Of a stretch of DNA of 64,000 bases, positions 50,890 through 60,275 are shown piece by piece. The stretch is taken from contig JASMLY010000044.1 in the NCBI GenBank assembly GCA_030748455.1, positions 4,337 through 68,336 on the forward strand, written 5' to 3'. This DNA is from Phycisphaerales bacterium (lineage in GTDB: Bacteria; Planctomycetota; Phycisphaerae; Phycisphaerales; SM1A02). Position 1 is the first letter of the stretch; every line of letters begins with the position of its first letter. Under the pieces are notes generated by a model, which was not told where the DNA came from, did no database searches, and was given only the letters and a program-made list of their open reading frames with translations. The translations under genes were made by a program, and so were the position numbers.

Positions 50890-52784
50890 TAGACCACAAG
50901 CCTAGAAACGATTTGGTAGGTGATAAACGCGCAGGTCCAAGCTAGAGCTGTCATGTATCCCAATTGAAGAAATGCCCAGTTCCACGAACCGCTCTCGCGT
51001 CTCGTCACCGCGATTGTAGGTAAGCACTGCATCGCTAACACGAAAAAGACAAGCAAACTTGCAGAAGTTGCTGCAGTTAGCATTGGTGAACCATCACTTC
51101 GTTTTGCTTGTGCAATTTTTTGCAACACTGTCTCATCTTCTACATCATCATTGCCTGAAACAAGAACGGCGATTGTTGAAACAAACACCTCTCTTGCTGC
51201 AAAACTTGTAAGAACACCGACAGTCAATTTCCAATCATACCCAAGTGGGGAAAATACAGGAGATACAAATTGTCCAATTTTCCCTGCATAAGATTCTGAA
51301 AGTTGGCTAGTCTCTGGTGCAGAAACTGTCTGTACCGTACTATCATCGATTGGCATATCTGCTTTTGGATAGGCTGAAAGCCACCAAAGGACAATAACAA
51401 TCGCCAAAATAACTGTGCCTGCGTTTTTGAGAAATACCCAAGCCCGATCAATGGTGTTCAACAGTGCCGTTCGCAGTGAGGGCATTTTATACGTTGGTAA
51501 TTCTAGGACCATCGCGCGTGATTTTCCGGGCAACACTGTTCTGCGCATCATAAACGCAGTCAAAAAAGCCGCTCCTGCGCCAAGTGCGTAACATCCGAAG
51601 AACGCAAGGCCTGCGAAGAATGGCTGATTTGCAAACAACACTCCCACAAGCAGCACGTATACCGGAAGTCTTGCAGAACAACTAAAAAATGGAGCGACCA
51701 AAATAGTTGCTAACCTGTCTCTTCGATCTGGGACAATTCTCGCTGCCATAATTGCTGGAATCGCACATGCGTGTGCTGACAGGAATGGAACAAACGATTG
51801 ACCGGGAAGACCAAATCGCCTTAGCACTCGATCCATTACAAACGCAGCTCTCGCAAGATACCCAGTGTCTTCAAGCAGACTAATCAAAAAGAAGAGTAAA
51901 CAAATTTGAGGGAGAAACACAACTGTTCCCGCGATGCCAGCGATCACTCCATCGACCAGAAATTCTCGGACAGTTCCTTCTGGCAAGATGCTTGTTGCAA
52001 TTTCAGAGAGTGAACCAAAGACCGAATCGATCAAATCCATTGGTACAGCAGCTAGTGTAAAAATTGTCCAGAAGAGTCCAATCATCACTGCGCCAAACAC
52101 AATGACACCAGAGACAGGATGCGTACAAACTTTATCAAGCCGATCAGTGATAGATCCACCTGAAACTGCGAGCTTTCCACCTACGCTGCTTGCGATAACT
52201 TCATTTGCCCAACTATTCACTTCACGAAACGTACCGATTGCTGGAAGTGTTACTTCTGCCTGAATTGGTCGCTCTAAACATTCCTGCAATTCTTGGATGC
52301 CAGATCCTGAACGTGGGTTTACGATCACAACATGGCATCCGAGTTGATCGCCAAGTTTTTTGCAATCAATTGTAAGACCGGATTTTTGAGCAATATCCGC
52401 CATGGAAAGCGCGACCACACATGGCACACCGTGGTGTAACACTTCATTTACTATCGTAAGATTTCGCCGCAAGTTCGTCGCATCTGCGACAACAACAACT
52501 GCTTCTGGACGGTCACATTCAATCCCATCTAAGGCGTTTCGGCAAACAGTTGCCAAATCGTCCTTTGTATTCAGGCTGTATGTACCAGGTAAATCCGTAA
52601 ATGTTCTTTTCGTTTTCCCTGAAGAAGACGTTCCAACTCTCGCTTCAACTGTACTCCCAGGAAAGTTCGCTGTCGCACTTCGCAACCCACAAAGTCGATT
52701 AAACAGCGTTGTTTTCCCAACGTTAGGATTTCCCAGCAACAATACAGATGTTGCGGTATTGGGGTGCGGTTCGATCGATGACAT
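50889..52784 (-). CDS. feoB: Ferrous iron transporter FeoB
   Basis: 631 residues. The N-terminal G domain shows G1 GNPNVGKTTLFN, G2 region NFPGSTVE and G3 DLPG. The G4 motif, normally N-x-x-D, reads SMAD (VVALSMADIA), which may loosen guanine specificity. A helical GDI-like stretch and about eight to ten membrane helices follow, with two Gate (Nucleos_tra2-like) regions. It imports Fe(II) across the cytoplasmic membrane. It is shorter than typical FeoB (about 750) but no domain is obviously missing. Middle gene of feoA-feoB-small protein. Confidence 0.93.
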   Translation of the reverse strand: MSSIEPHPNTATSVLLLGNPNVGKTTLFNRLCGLRSATANFPGSTVEARVGTSSSGKTKRTFTDLPGTYSLNTKDDLATVCRNALDGIECDRPEAVVVVADATNLRRNLTIVNEVLHHGVPCVVALSMADIAQKSGLTIDCKKLGDQLGCHVVIVNPRSGSGIQELQECLERPIQAEVTLPAIGTFREVNSWANEVIASSVGGKLAVSGGSITDRLDKVCTHPVSGVIVFGAVMIGLFWTIFTLAAVPMDLIDSVFGSLSEIATSILPEGTVREFLVDGVIAGIAGTVVFLPQICLLFFLISLLEDTGYLARAAFVMDRVLRRFGLPGQSFVPFLSAHACAIPAIMAARIVPDRRDRLATILVAPFFSCSARLPVYVLLVGVLFANQPFFAGLAFFGCYALGAGAAFLTAFMMRRTVLPGKSRAMVLELPTYKMPSLRTALLNTIDRAWVFLKNAGTVILAIVIVLWWLSAYPKADMPIDDSTVQTVSAPETSQLSESYAGKIGQFVSPVFSPLGYDWKLTVGVLTSFAAREVFVSTIAVLVSGNDDVEDETVLQKIAQAKRSDGSPMLTAATSASLLVFFVLAMQCLPTIAVTRRESGSWNWAFLQLGYMTALAWTCAFITYQIVSRLVV

Positions 52785-52790
52785 GGGATG

Positions 52791-53063
52791 TTACGCTTCA
52801 GTACAAACGGTACAGCGACGAACGAGAATTCGTTCTGTGACTTCTCGCGACAAACCAAGTCTCGTTGCTTCTACTTGCACAATACAAGGTTGTCCTTGTT
52901 GGCATAGATGCAACGTGCAATCTTCTTGCAAACCCATCGCAGCGAGGGCTTCTCGTTCATCGTGTTCGAGTTCAGCAACATGTACGACAGCTTCTTCTTG
53001 ATGTTGAAGAGCAGAGAGTGGTACTACGTTCTGGTCTATTGCCTGTGTTTCAATGGTTGCCAT
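52791..53063 (-). CDS. feoA: FeoA-domain protein
   Basis: 90 residues with an SH3-like FeoA fold: PLSALQHQEEAVVHVAELE, then LAAMGLQEDCTLHLCQQGQPCIVQVEATRLGLSREVTERILV. The CTVC tail is Cys-rich. The start MATIETQ (53063) has AAGGA upstream; an ATG eleven codons earlier is less likely. FeoA binds FeoB and modulates its transport. It lies six bases before feoB. Confidence 0.9.
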   Translation of the reverse strand: MATIETQAIDQNVVPLSALQHQEEAVVHVAELEHDEREALAAMGLQEDCTLHLCQQGQPCIVQVEATRLGLSREVTERILVRRCTVCTEA

Positions 53064-53080
53064 ACAATTCCTTCTATCGC

Positions 53081-53095
53081 TGAGACTCGTTCTCA
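53081..53095 (-). promoter_or_regulatory. Candidate Fur box at the feo promoter
   Basis: TGAGACT-C-GTTCTCA is a 7-1-7 inverted repeat close to the Fur form TGAGAATNATTCTCA. It lies 18 bases before the feoA start and directly downstream of a TATATAG (-10 like, about 53097-53103 on the minus strand). Such placement would let an iron-loaded repressor block transcription. No fur gene is in the window. Confidence 0.5.
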
Positions 53096-53175
53096 ACTAT
53101 ATAGGCAGAATACCCGCTCTTACTTCGGGGTGCAAGCCAATTGAAGAGGAAACTATCGGTTTTGAAAAAACGGGT

Positions 53176-56100
53176 TCACGAGACGTTGCAGCGGGTTTTT
53201 TTAGGCATATCTACAATCTCTCTTGTCTTTACAAACACCAACTTTGCCTCGACCGCTTCTTGATCGATGCCGAGTAGTTTGGCAGCGGCGATTTGATAGG
53301 TCGCGATCTGTGGGGCGTACTGTTCGATTTTCTCTTCTTTTTCGTGAGGGTCGAATGAATCTGTTTTCCAGTCTATGACTTCTGCTTTAACTGGATTATT
53401 CAGTTCGTCGTAATACACGACAAGCCGGTCAATCGAGCCCTGAATGTCTGTCATTTCTTTCATCGACACTCGAGCAAATCTTGTTTCTTTTGGAACTCGT
53501 ACGGCGAATGTTTGTTCATTAAACACTTCAAGGTGCCCGTTAGGTTTTGTTAACAAATCTCGAACTGCCCCATCTTGAATCGCATGAATGAATCGCTCTG
53601 CGGCACCGACTAACTGCTCTTTTCCTAACAACGCTGTTTCTTCTAATGGAACCGTTCCAAGGAGTGCCTCTCGCGTTGGAATCTCATCCCCGAGCCACTC
53701 AATCGATTCAAACCAAGCGTGTGTGACAGTACCTAGACACATCCCAACATTTGTTTGACCATCAAACCGTGAACCGATGTGTACCTTTCCCCCTCCTTCT
53801 AAACTTGATGGTGATGCCATCGCCACCCCATGACCTTGAAAAACATGTCCTGAGGTTGGATGTTGTATTGAAATCTCATTTTTGGTTGTCGACGTTTCTT
53901 CTTCATCAATGCCTGCAAACTCTAGATACCACTTCGGATTGCTTCCTGCTGCAACCCATACTTTTGTGTTTGGTTCTTGCGCTTGTTTCTCGCCAAGAAC
54001 TTGAAGAAGTAGTCCATCAAGTTTTTTTAGATGCCCCTTGGAAGTTCTTGATGGCAGCACCATATACAAGCCATGCTTCGCCCTGGTCATGGCAACGTAC
54101 AACAAGCAGAGCGCATCATTCACTTGATCTGTATGTAACTCTTCTCGCATTTGAGAATACTCTGGCAGCGTTGTGTCGAGATATTCACTTGAATACATAC
54201 CAGCAAGGACGGGTGGTTGACAGGGATCATCATGAAACTCCATCAACTTTGGAGCTTTCCAAATTGGTTGATCTAAATCACAAACTACAACAGCATCGAA
54301 GGACAACCCTTTAGATTTATGAACTGTCATCACCTGCACGAGTGAAGATGCGGGATCGGGCACTTGGGTTTCTTTTACCAATTCTACAAATTCAGATGGT
54401 CGTAGCCCTACCATCGTTTCGCTCGCTGCTTGATGCGATTCTGCTAGCTCAACGAGTTGCCAAAGTCGCAACCGCTCACGTTCATTCACTGAGGATACAA
54501 GTTGCTCTGCAAACTCACTTAACACGTTTGCATATCCACGAGTAATAAGGCGTCTTCTTACTGTACTGCAAACAGCGCTGTATTCCCCATCATCACCGTT
54601 CATTGAAACGCCAAGGTATTTCCCAAGGGGCGATTCACTCACGTGGAATTTTGCAATCGAGTTGCCTGGGTGATCAACCATCAGAAGCACCGATAGAATC
54701 ACAGTAACAGCAGGTGAATCTGTCAGTGGGTTTCCTCCAAACTCTGCAGCTAGAATCGACTTTGGCTCGTTCGTTCGCAATGCGTGTACGATTCGTTGTA
54801 TTTGCTGTTTCGTGTTACTCCGAACAAGAATACCTATTTCGGCAGTCGGGGCTTCTTCTTGAATTTCAGAAACGATCTCAACAACTTTCTCAATTGTAAG
54901 CGCGAGGTCTGTCTTTTTTCCCTCAGGATCAGCACATGCCGTTGTGATTTCTGCGTAGCCAACACGATCGGGCTTGGCTGAAACGTGGGGAGTAAAATCT
55001 CTTTTCCACGTCGAAACACCAGTAGGAGAGCGATCGTTTAACAATGGTGCTTCTTGAACATGTCCAAAAATAGTATTGACTGCATCAAGAACTGGAGGTG
55101 AACACCGCCAACTCTTTTCTAATTTTCGGCGCTTGGCGTCGAATAGACGCTCGCGTAGAGTGCGAAGCAGTGCTGGTTCTCCCCCACGGAACCCATACAA
55201 ACTCTGTTTTGCATCACCCACAAAAAAGAGGGATCGATCACTCTCAGATTGATTGATCTCTTCGACAATTGGTCTCAGTACACTCCATTGTGTCAGTGAT
55301 GTATCTTGAAACTCATCAATCAACATGTGATCGATCGTACTATCTAAACGGTACCGCAATTCAGATAGATCTTGCAAAAGGTTGAGAAAACTCAAGCGAT
55401 ACGTCACATCATCAAACGAATACAAACCGCGATCGTGCTTTACTTGTGACCAACACGTGTTGAGTTGGTGCATCAGTTCATACGTGCTTTTGTTTTTTTC
55501 AAGTAACCGATTTGCCAGTACTGCGACAGCGTGGTTCACTAATGGTTCTAATGCTTCAACAATTTCATGGCTAATTTCTTTTTTATAATAAAGAAGTGTC
55601 CCGTCATGAACTTTTGATGCCATCCCAGAGGTCACGAACTCTTTCCAATCTTGGCGGTGTAATTTTTCAGCCGCTTTAATGAGATCCTTTAGTTGCCGCT
55701 TATCGTCTGGCAATAGAGATTCGACTTTGTGGATAGCTTCTTGCAACTCATCTGTTGTCAGCGTAGGAAATGGATCCCCCCATAACCACGCACTTGGTTC
55801 TGTATCTCGAACAGAATTGTATGCTTGGTATTGCATTTCCTGAAGTGTTTTACCAACTGGAACTTTCGCACCAGATTTACTCCATTTGAGTAACTTCGCA
55901 AACTGAGTCGAGTTCTTCTCTTCCCCAGTCATCGCGAGGATGGCAGAAGTAAAGAGATCGGATTCATGAACTTCGTCCAAAATTGTCCACTGCGCTGCCA
56001 TCCCTAATGCATCGCTAAATGTTTGCGCAATTCTCACGAAGAAGCTGTCAATTGTCCCAATATTCAGTTTGTGAAGCGACGACGTAACTTCCTTGAGTAG

Positions 56101-56367
56101 TTGAGCACATTCCTCTTTTCCGTTTTCAATTTCAGGAATTTTATCAATCAAGTCACACATTGCGTTCTCGTCTAAAACTGCTTTGGAAAGAGTTTCAACA
56201 ATGCGGTCACGAATTTCGCCTGCTGCTTTTCTACTGAAAGTTGTTGCAAGGATTGTCTCTGGTTTTGCACCACATTTCACCAAACGTAAGAAACGGTACA
56301 TCAACTCTTGAGTTTTACCAGAGCCAGCAAGTGCTTCTATGATTTCAAATCGTTCAAAATCTCCCAT
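53176..56367 (-). CDS. addA: AddA-type helicase-nuclease (UvrD superfamily)
   Basis: 1063 residues. Superfamily 1A motifs: Walker A ALAGSGKT (about 12-19), TFSRKAAGEIRDRIV (Ia), LIDEFQDTSLTQW (II), GDAKQSLYGFRGG (III), VMTVHKSKGLSFDAVV (V) and LLYVAMTRAKHGL (VI). The C-terminal PD-(D/E)xK nuclease has VIDWKTD at 997-1003 and a QIATYQ motif. It resects DNA double-strand ends 3' to 5' and loads RecA with AddB. It starts at the last base of the addB stop (shared A), so the pair is translated together. Gene order is addB then addA. Confidence 0.92.
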   Translation of the reverse strand: MGDFERFEIIEALAGSGKTQELMYRFLRLVKCGAKPETILATTFSRKAAGEIRDRIVETLSKAVLDENAMCDLIDKIPEIENGKEECAQLLKEVTSSLHKLNIGTIDSFFVRIAQTFSDALGMAAQWTILDEVHESDLFTSAILAMTGEEKNSTQFAKLLKWSKSGAKVPVGKTLQEMQYQAYNSVRDTEPSAWLWGDPFPTLTTDELQEAIHKVESLLPDDKRQLKDLIKAAEKLHRQDWKEFVTSGMASKVHDGTLLYYKKEISHEIVEALEPLVNHAVAVLANRLLEKNKSTYELMHQLNTCWSQVKHDRGLYSFDDVTYRLSFLNLLQDLSELRYRLDSTIDHMLIDEFQDTSLTQWSVLRPIVEEINQSESDRSLFFVGDAKQSLYGFRGGEPALLRTLRERLFDAKRRKLEKSWRCSPPVLDAVNTIFGHVQEAPLLNDRSPTGVSTWKRDFTPHVSAKPDRVGYAEITTACADPEGKKTDLALTIEKVVEIVSEIQEEAPTAEIGILVRSNTKQQIQRIVHALRTNEPKSILAAEFGGNPLTDSPAVTVILSVLLMVDHPGNSIAKFHVSESPLGKYLGVSMNGDDGEYSAVCSTVRRRLITRGYANVLSEFAEQLVSSVNERERLRLWQLVELAESHQAASETMVGLRPSEFVELVKETQVPDPASSLVQVMTVHKSKGLSFDAVVVCDLDQPIWKAPKLMEFHDDPCQPPVLAGMYSSEYLDTTLPEYSQMREELHTDQVNDALCLLYVAMTRAKHGLYMVLPSRTSKGHLKKLDGLLLQVLGEKQAQEPNTKVWVAAGSNPKWYLEFAGIDEEETSTTKNEISIQHPTSGHVFQGHGVAMASPSSLEGGGKVHIGSRFDGQTNVGMCLGTVTHAWFESIEWLGDEIPTREALLGTVPLEETALLGKEQLVGAAERFIHAIQDGAVRDLLTKPNGHLEVFNEQTFAVRVPKETRFARVSMKEMTDIQGSIDRLVVYYDELNNPVKAEVIDWKTDSFDPHEKEEKIEQYAPQIATYQIAAAKLLGIDQEAVEAKLVFVKTREIVDMPKKTRCNVS

Positions 56368-59228
56368 TAGAGTTCGTCCCCCTTCGGTTCTTCGGTGATA
56401 TTATTGTCTTGACATATCCAAGCGAGATCATCGCTGTACTTTGGTGCAGGATCCGTAGGAAATTCACCGAAATTCGAATTCTGAATATCTAACAAAATGG
56501 AGTGGATACAATCGTCTGCAGATGCCAAGACATCCAAAGGTAAATCCAACAGATCTATTCCTGTGTTTTGCTCTTGATCTCCTATCCGAAAATATCCAAG
56601 CGATACATTTTCAAAACCGAGATCATACCCTTGTAATTCTGGCACCTCGGATAAAAGTAAACGATACAGAGGAAGTTGCAAATCAATCCACTGCCCATCT
56701 CTTTTCTTAAAGTGGGCATCATTGGCAGTTGCTCCACCTGTTTTGTAATCTAGTACACGGACTCGGCCATCTTCATGCATATCAATTCGATCAATAATTC
56801 CACTGATCGTCATTGGCTTCCCTTCAATCATCACTTTCTTAGGGTAATGCACTTCGCTCCGAAGAATCGTCCAGCCTTCACTCGCACTCTCTGCTTGATG
56901 AACTGCTACTTCAAGAAGTCGATCTCGAGCAATCTCGACTTGCACACGGACCATCCCAGAGACATTGTTGCCAAACCTTGATTGCACAACATCGTCGAGT
57001 GATTTGGATAAGTAAGCCCGAATCTCCGTTGCATTTCGAGATGTATTGATCGAACCATCTTTTCCAAATGCTTCAACCGCCTTGTGCACAAGAGAGCCAA
57101 ACAGCATAGGGCTCAGTTCAGTTGCACAATCTTCCACAACCTTGAGCTTCAGTACATGCTTCAACCAAAATCGATACGGGCACGCAATGTAATCCCTTAT
57201 TGCTGTCACAGAAACTCGATCGACAGGATCGAAGTCAAAATCTAATGGGCATGGAACATCGATCCCAGAACCAATTCGCTTTGGCATAAACTGAGTTGGA
57301 ACTTCTGGTTTTTCATGTTCGATTGCAACGACCAATCGTTCTGCTCTTCTTGCAAGCGTGTCTGTTTCCTCGCACCGAAGTAGCAATGGGCTCGGTGTAA
57401 GAGGATCGCCCTTAATATTCTTTCGTGCAACGATCCAGGTAATTTTCTCGCGACTTCCCGCAGTAGATGAACGCATTTGCTGCATCGCTGTCATCGCATG
57501 TGCATCCCGTGCTACTGTACGGTCGGTCGTCATTAACCCCAACGCTTGGCAAAGTGAATCTGGTATATATGCATCACTCGTTGAACCGCTGCCCGAAAGA
57601 TCAGCGCTCATTCCAACAACAATCAAATTCGGTGTATCTAGGGACTTGGCTTCGAGCCAACCAACAAACTCGATCGCTTCGGGGTTTGGATACTCAGGAA
57701 TCGTTGTCTGTTCTAATTCTTGTAAAATCATACTGATCGTTTTAGCAACATCGACTGTCCCATATTGACTCGCAAGCCTAGGCGGGGTTGCATCTAATTG
57801 ATCGAGCACGGCAAACACTTTTTGCAACACAAGTAGTTTCGGGTCTTTCCGATCGAGTGTTTCATCGCCATATACAGCCAAAAGCAATGATCGGATGGCC
57901 TGTGAACAAACGTAAATCGTCCCCTTCTCTATTTGTAGCGAGACGGCTGTCTCTAAAAACGAAAAAACTTTTGAGTGCAGTGAGATTAGTTCTTCATTTC
58001 CGTATATTCGTTTACTAGAAGTAAACCAATTGTCAGGCTGAATGGATTGCGGAACAACATCCATTGCATACGTGTCAAGCGCTTTGATTGATCGATCATC
58101 AACACCTAGCAAACTCGCTACATCTGGATGACGAACCAATGAAGCAAACGATCTAAACGTAGAATCCTGCAAAACATCACCAATTGCCTTGAGCAACATT
58201 GCAACACGAGAGTTGTTCGTTGGTGTACCTCCTGCGGACCGATTCTGTATCCCGAACCCAGACAAGTGCCTTCGAATACTAGGTATTGATGCTTCATCTG
58301 TACAAGCAATCGCTATTTCATCTGTTGTACATGTTTGCTCTAGGTTAGCAAGTTCTTCAAGTACCACCTTCGCTTGGTTGCTTGGAGATCCCGCTACACG
58401 TATGCACGAATCAGGGATTTCTATTGGGATATCTCGCCACAATTTTGCATCTACACACCCAAACGAATCAAACAAATGGGTTGTTTCTTTAGGAGCTCGG
58501 ATTAATGCTTCTACAGATACATCAGATTCCATGAGACGAGAAAGTGTTTTTGTAACAAGTGCTGGCAGGTCAGAAGTCCCAACTAAAACCACGTGCTTGA
58601 GCTGGCCAATGGCAACTTCTTGTTCTTGGTCGAGTAATTGCAGTAGACTGGATTCAAGAAACACGCGGCCATCTTCTTGCAACAATCCCTCTGTTTTCTT
58701 TTGTACTTCAAGTAATGCAGAGAATCGTTGTTTCGCTGCTTCAGTTAGAAGTGAGGTTGCTTCTTCAGGCCACGTTTCCGTTTGTGCGGTGTGTCCCCCA
58801 CCTGCGAGTCTCGCAATCGTGGTTTGGACTTGTTTTGCAACTGCAAACCACGCATCACTACCTGATTCCGTTGGAGGGCGAGTTCCGAGAATATTGTGTA
58901 CTTGCTCAATATCAGAAGTCCGAAGAGCAGTTGCAATTGCTAAGCGTGCTGTGAATAGATCTGCAATGTTCCCCCTTTGAACCATCAATTCCTCAAGGCA
59001 TTGAGCAGGCGTCACGATCCGCGGAAGCACCATGGCACGCCCAGTTTCCGCAGCATGTTCCACTAGAATTGACTGCAATCGCCGTGCGACATCCTGCCCA
59101 GAAACGAGGATAAGGATGTGATCATTTGCACCAAGTTGTTGTCGCAAGTGGTGTTCTTGTAAATAGTTGGCTGCTTCAAAAAGAAATGGTTTTTCCCAAC
59201 CCAAGAAGTGTCTCTTCACATTTGACAT
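56367..59228 (-). CDS. addB: AddB-type nuclease subunit
   Basis: 953 residues. The C-terminal PD-(D/E)xK nuclease domain shows IACPYRFWLKHVLKLK at its start and RVLDYKTGGAT (D827, K829) with QLPLYRLLL. The N-terminal two thirds resemble an inactive helicase fold without a recognisable Walker A. Of the four cysteines that form the Fe-S staple in Bacillus AddB, I can place only the first (ACPYRF) and one near the end (AWICQDN), so the cluster is probably absent. It forms the AddAB end-processing complex with the downstream addA. Confidence 0.85.
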   Translation of the reverse strand: MSNVKRHFLGWEKPFLFEAANYLQEHHLRQQLGANDHILILVSGQDVARRLQSILVEHAAETGRAMVLPRIVTPAQCLEELMVQRGNIADLFTARLAIATALRTSDIEQVHNILGTRPPTESGSDAWFAVAKQVQTTIARLAGGGHTAQTETWPEEATSLLTEAAKQRFSALLEVQKKTEGLLQEDGRVFLESSLLQLLDQEQEVAIGQLKHVVLVGTSDLPALVTKTLSRLMESDVSVEALIRAPKETTHLFDSFGCVDAKLWRDIPIEIPDSCIRVAGSPSNQAKVVLEELANLEQTCTTDEIAIACTDEASIPSIRRHLSGFGIQNRSAGGTPTNNSRVAMLLKAIGDVLQDSTFRSFASLVRHPDVASLLGVDDRSIKALDTYAMDVVPQSIQPDNWFTSSKRIYGNEELISLHSKVFSFLETAVSLQIEKGTIYVCSQAIRSLLLAVYGDETLDRKDPKLLVLQKVFAVLDQLDATPPRLASQYGTVDVAKTISMILQELEQTTIPEYPNPEAIEFVGWLEAKSLDTPNLIVVGMSADLSGSGSTSDAYIPDSLCQALGLMTTDRTVARDAHAMTAMQQMRSSTAGSREKITWIVARKNIKGDPLTPSPLLLRCEETDTLARRAERLVVAIEHEKPEVPTQFMPKRIGSGIDVPCPLDFDFDPVDRVSVTAIRDYIACPYRFWLKHVLKLKVVEDCATELSPMLFGSLVHKAVEAFGKDGSINTSRNATEIRAYLSKSLDDVVQSRFGNNVSGMVRVQVEIARDRLLEVAVHQAESASEGWTILRSEVHYPKKVMIEGKPMTISGIIDRIDMHEDGRVRVLDYKTGGATANDAHFKKRDGQWIDLQLPLYRLLLSEVPELQGYDLGFENVSLGYFRIGDQEQNTGIDLLDLPLDVLASADDCIHSILLDIQNSNFGEFPTDPAPKYSDDLAWICQDNNITEEPKGDEL

Positions 59229-59474
59229 GTTGCGAAGGGTATCAGACTCGTCATTTAAAGGATGACAGCATGGTGTCAGCGACGAACTGCAATTTGAAGA
59301 ATGTACGTCCTACTTTTGCCACTATGTTCCACGCGTACACTTCAAAGCTCTTACTAGCAAGGACTTAGAAATTGATCGCAACAGCCGATAAAAACCTCAA
59401 AAAAATATGCTCTACGCAAGTTTTTGCTACTTCTTAGGTTGCGTTCAACTTCTGTAGTTTTCAAGTTTTTTCTT

Positions 59475-59633
59475 CGAAATAGGTGGTGTTCCTATCGTGG
59501 AACTGCCGATAACCTAACAGGCGAAGTGGTGGAACGCCCTCGAGTAACTGTGCCCGAAAGGGTGCTCGTTGCGTTCCTTCTCTTCTCTTCTCTTCCATCA
59601 CCCTTGGGCCTCAGGCTCAAGGGTGATTTTTTT
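59475..59633 (+). ncRNA. Candidate structured small RNA with CU-rich linker (RNA 2)
   Basis: Lies in the 427-base gene-free interval 59229-59655 between two minus-strand genes, with a + strand terminator. Stem TAGGT/ACCTA (59480-59484 with 59512-59516) encloses GTTCC/GGAAC. A second hairpin pairs GGAACGC with GCGTTCC (59531-59537 with 59571-59577), then CGAG/CTCG and CCC-GAAA-GGG with a GNRA loop. A pyrimidine-only run (59574-59596, CTTCT repeats) leads into the terminator. TGCCGATA (59504-59511) and ACAGGCG (59517-59523) also occur in RNA 1. The 5' end is uncertain. 59229-59474 is AT-rich with no other feature I can support. Confidence 0.6.
59597..59633 (+). terminator. Rho-independent terminator of RNA 2
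   Basis: ATCACCCTTG / CAAGGGTGAT (59597-59606 with 59618-59627) extended inward by GGCC/GGCT pairing to a three-base TCA loop, about 14 bp in all, then seven T. There is no T run on the other strand. Confidence 0.88.
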
Positions 59634-59655
59634 GTACCAATGAATGAACCCTCGG

Positions 59656-60258
59656 TTAGTTGAGTTTGAACTGGCGATCTGTAAACGCAGTGGTCTCATC
59701 TTGATCGTGCGTGACAAGAAGTGTAGTCACACGTACCTTGCAAACGTACGCTCGAATTGTTTCTCTGATTTCTTCGTGAACCGAGACAAATGGTTCATCG
59801 AGAAGCAAAACTTTAGGGTTCGCAACCACTGCCCTACCGAAGGCAACTCGCCGTCGCTCTCCCCCGCTGCACCTAGAAACCCTCTTACTCGCTACGCTTT
59901 CTAACTGAAGTTCAGCAATCAATTCTGAAACGTCTACAGCTTTTTCTCCTCGTGCACGAAGCGGAAATCCTATGTTTTGTTCAACCGATAAATGTTCGTA
60001 TAGTGGTTGATCTTGCATCATGATGCCAATGGAGCGTTCGTGTGATTTCAAGTGAGTCACCTTGTTGCCATCAATCGTAACAGTACCTGAACTTGGCGTA
60101 AGTAGTCCAGCAATACAATGGAGCAAAGTTGTCTTCCCACAGCCAGAGCAGCCCACCAACGCAGCTATTTCTTGATCGCCTACATCGAGTGAAAAATCGT
60201 TAAGAACGGATTTTCCTTGCAAATATTCGTATGACAAGCTCTCAACAACAAGCGACAT
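59656..60258 (-). CDS. ABC transporter ATP-binding protein
   Basis: 200 residues with Walker A GCSGCGKTTLL, Q-loop MMQDQPLYEHLSVEQNIGFPL, ABC signature CSGGERRRVAFGRAVV, Walker B VLLLDEP and the His switch VTHDQ. The subfamily resembles importer ATPases of the CysA/PotA/ThiQ type, but the protein is short and lacks the C-terminal regulatory domain. No permease or binding protein is adjacent. The ATG at 60258 (MSLVVESLSYEY) is chosen; a longer frame from 60345 would run through the divergent PHP gene start. Confidence 0.85.
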   Translation of the reverse strand: MSLVVESLSYEYLQGKSVLNDFSLDVGDQEIAALVGCSGCGKTTLLHCIAGLLTPSSGTVTIDGNKVTHLKSHERSIGIMMQDQPLYEHLSVEQNIGFPLRARGEKAVDVSELIAELQLESVASKRVSRCSGGERRRVAFGRAVVANPKVLLLDEPFVSVHEEIRETIRAYVCKVRVTTLLVTHDQDETTAFTDRQFKLN

Positions 60259-60275
60259 AGCAGTAGCATACACGG

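Noticed and set aside
58189..58980. 263-codon frame antisense to addB
   Set aside because: Low-complexity Ser/Arg/Ala composition and full overlap with a clear gene; a shadow frame.
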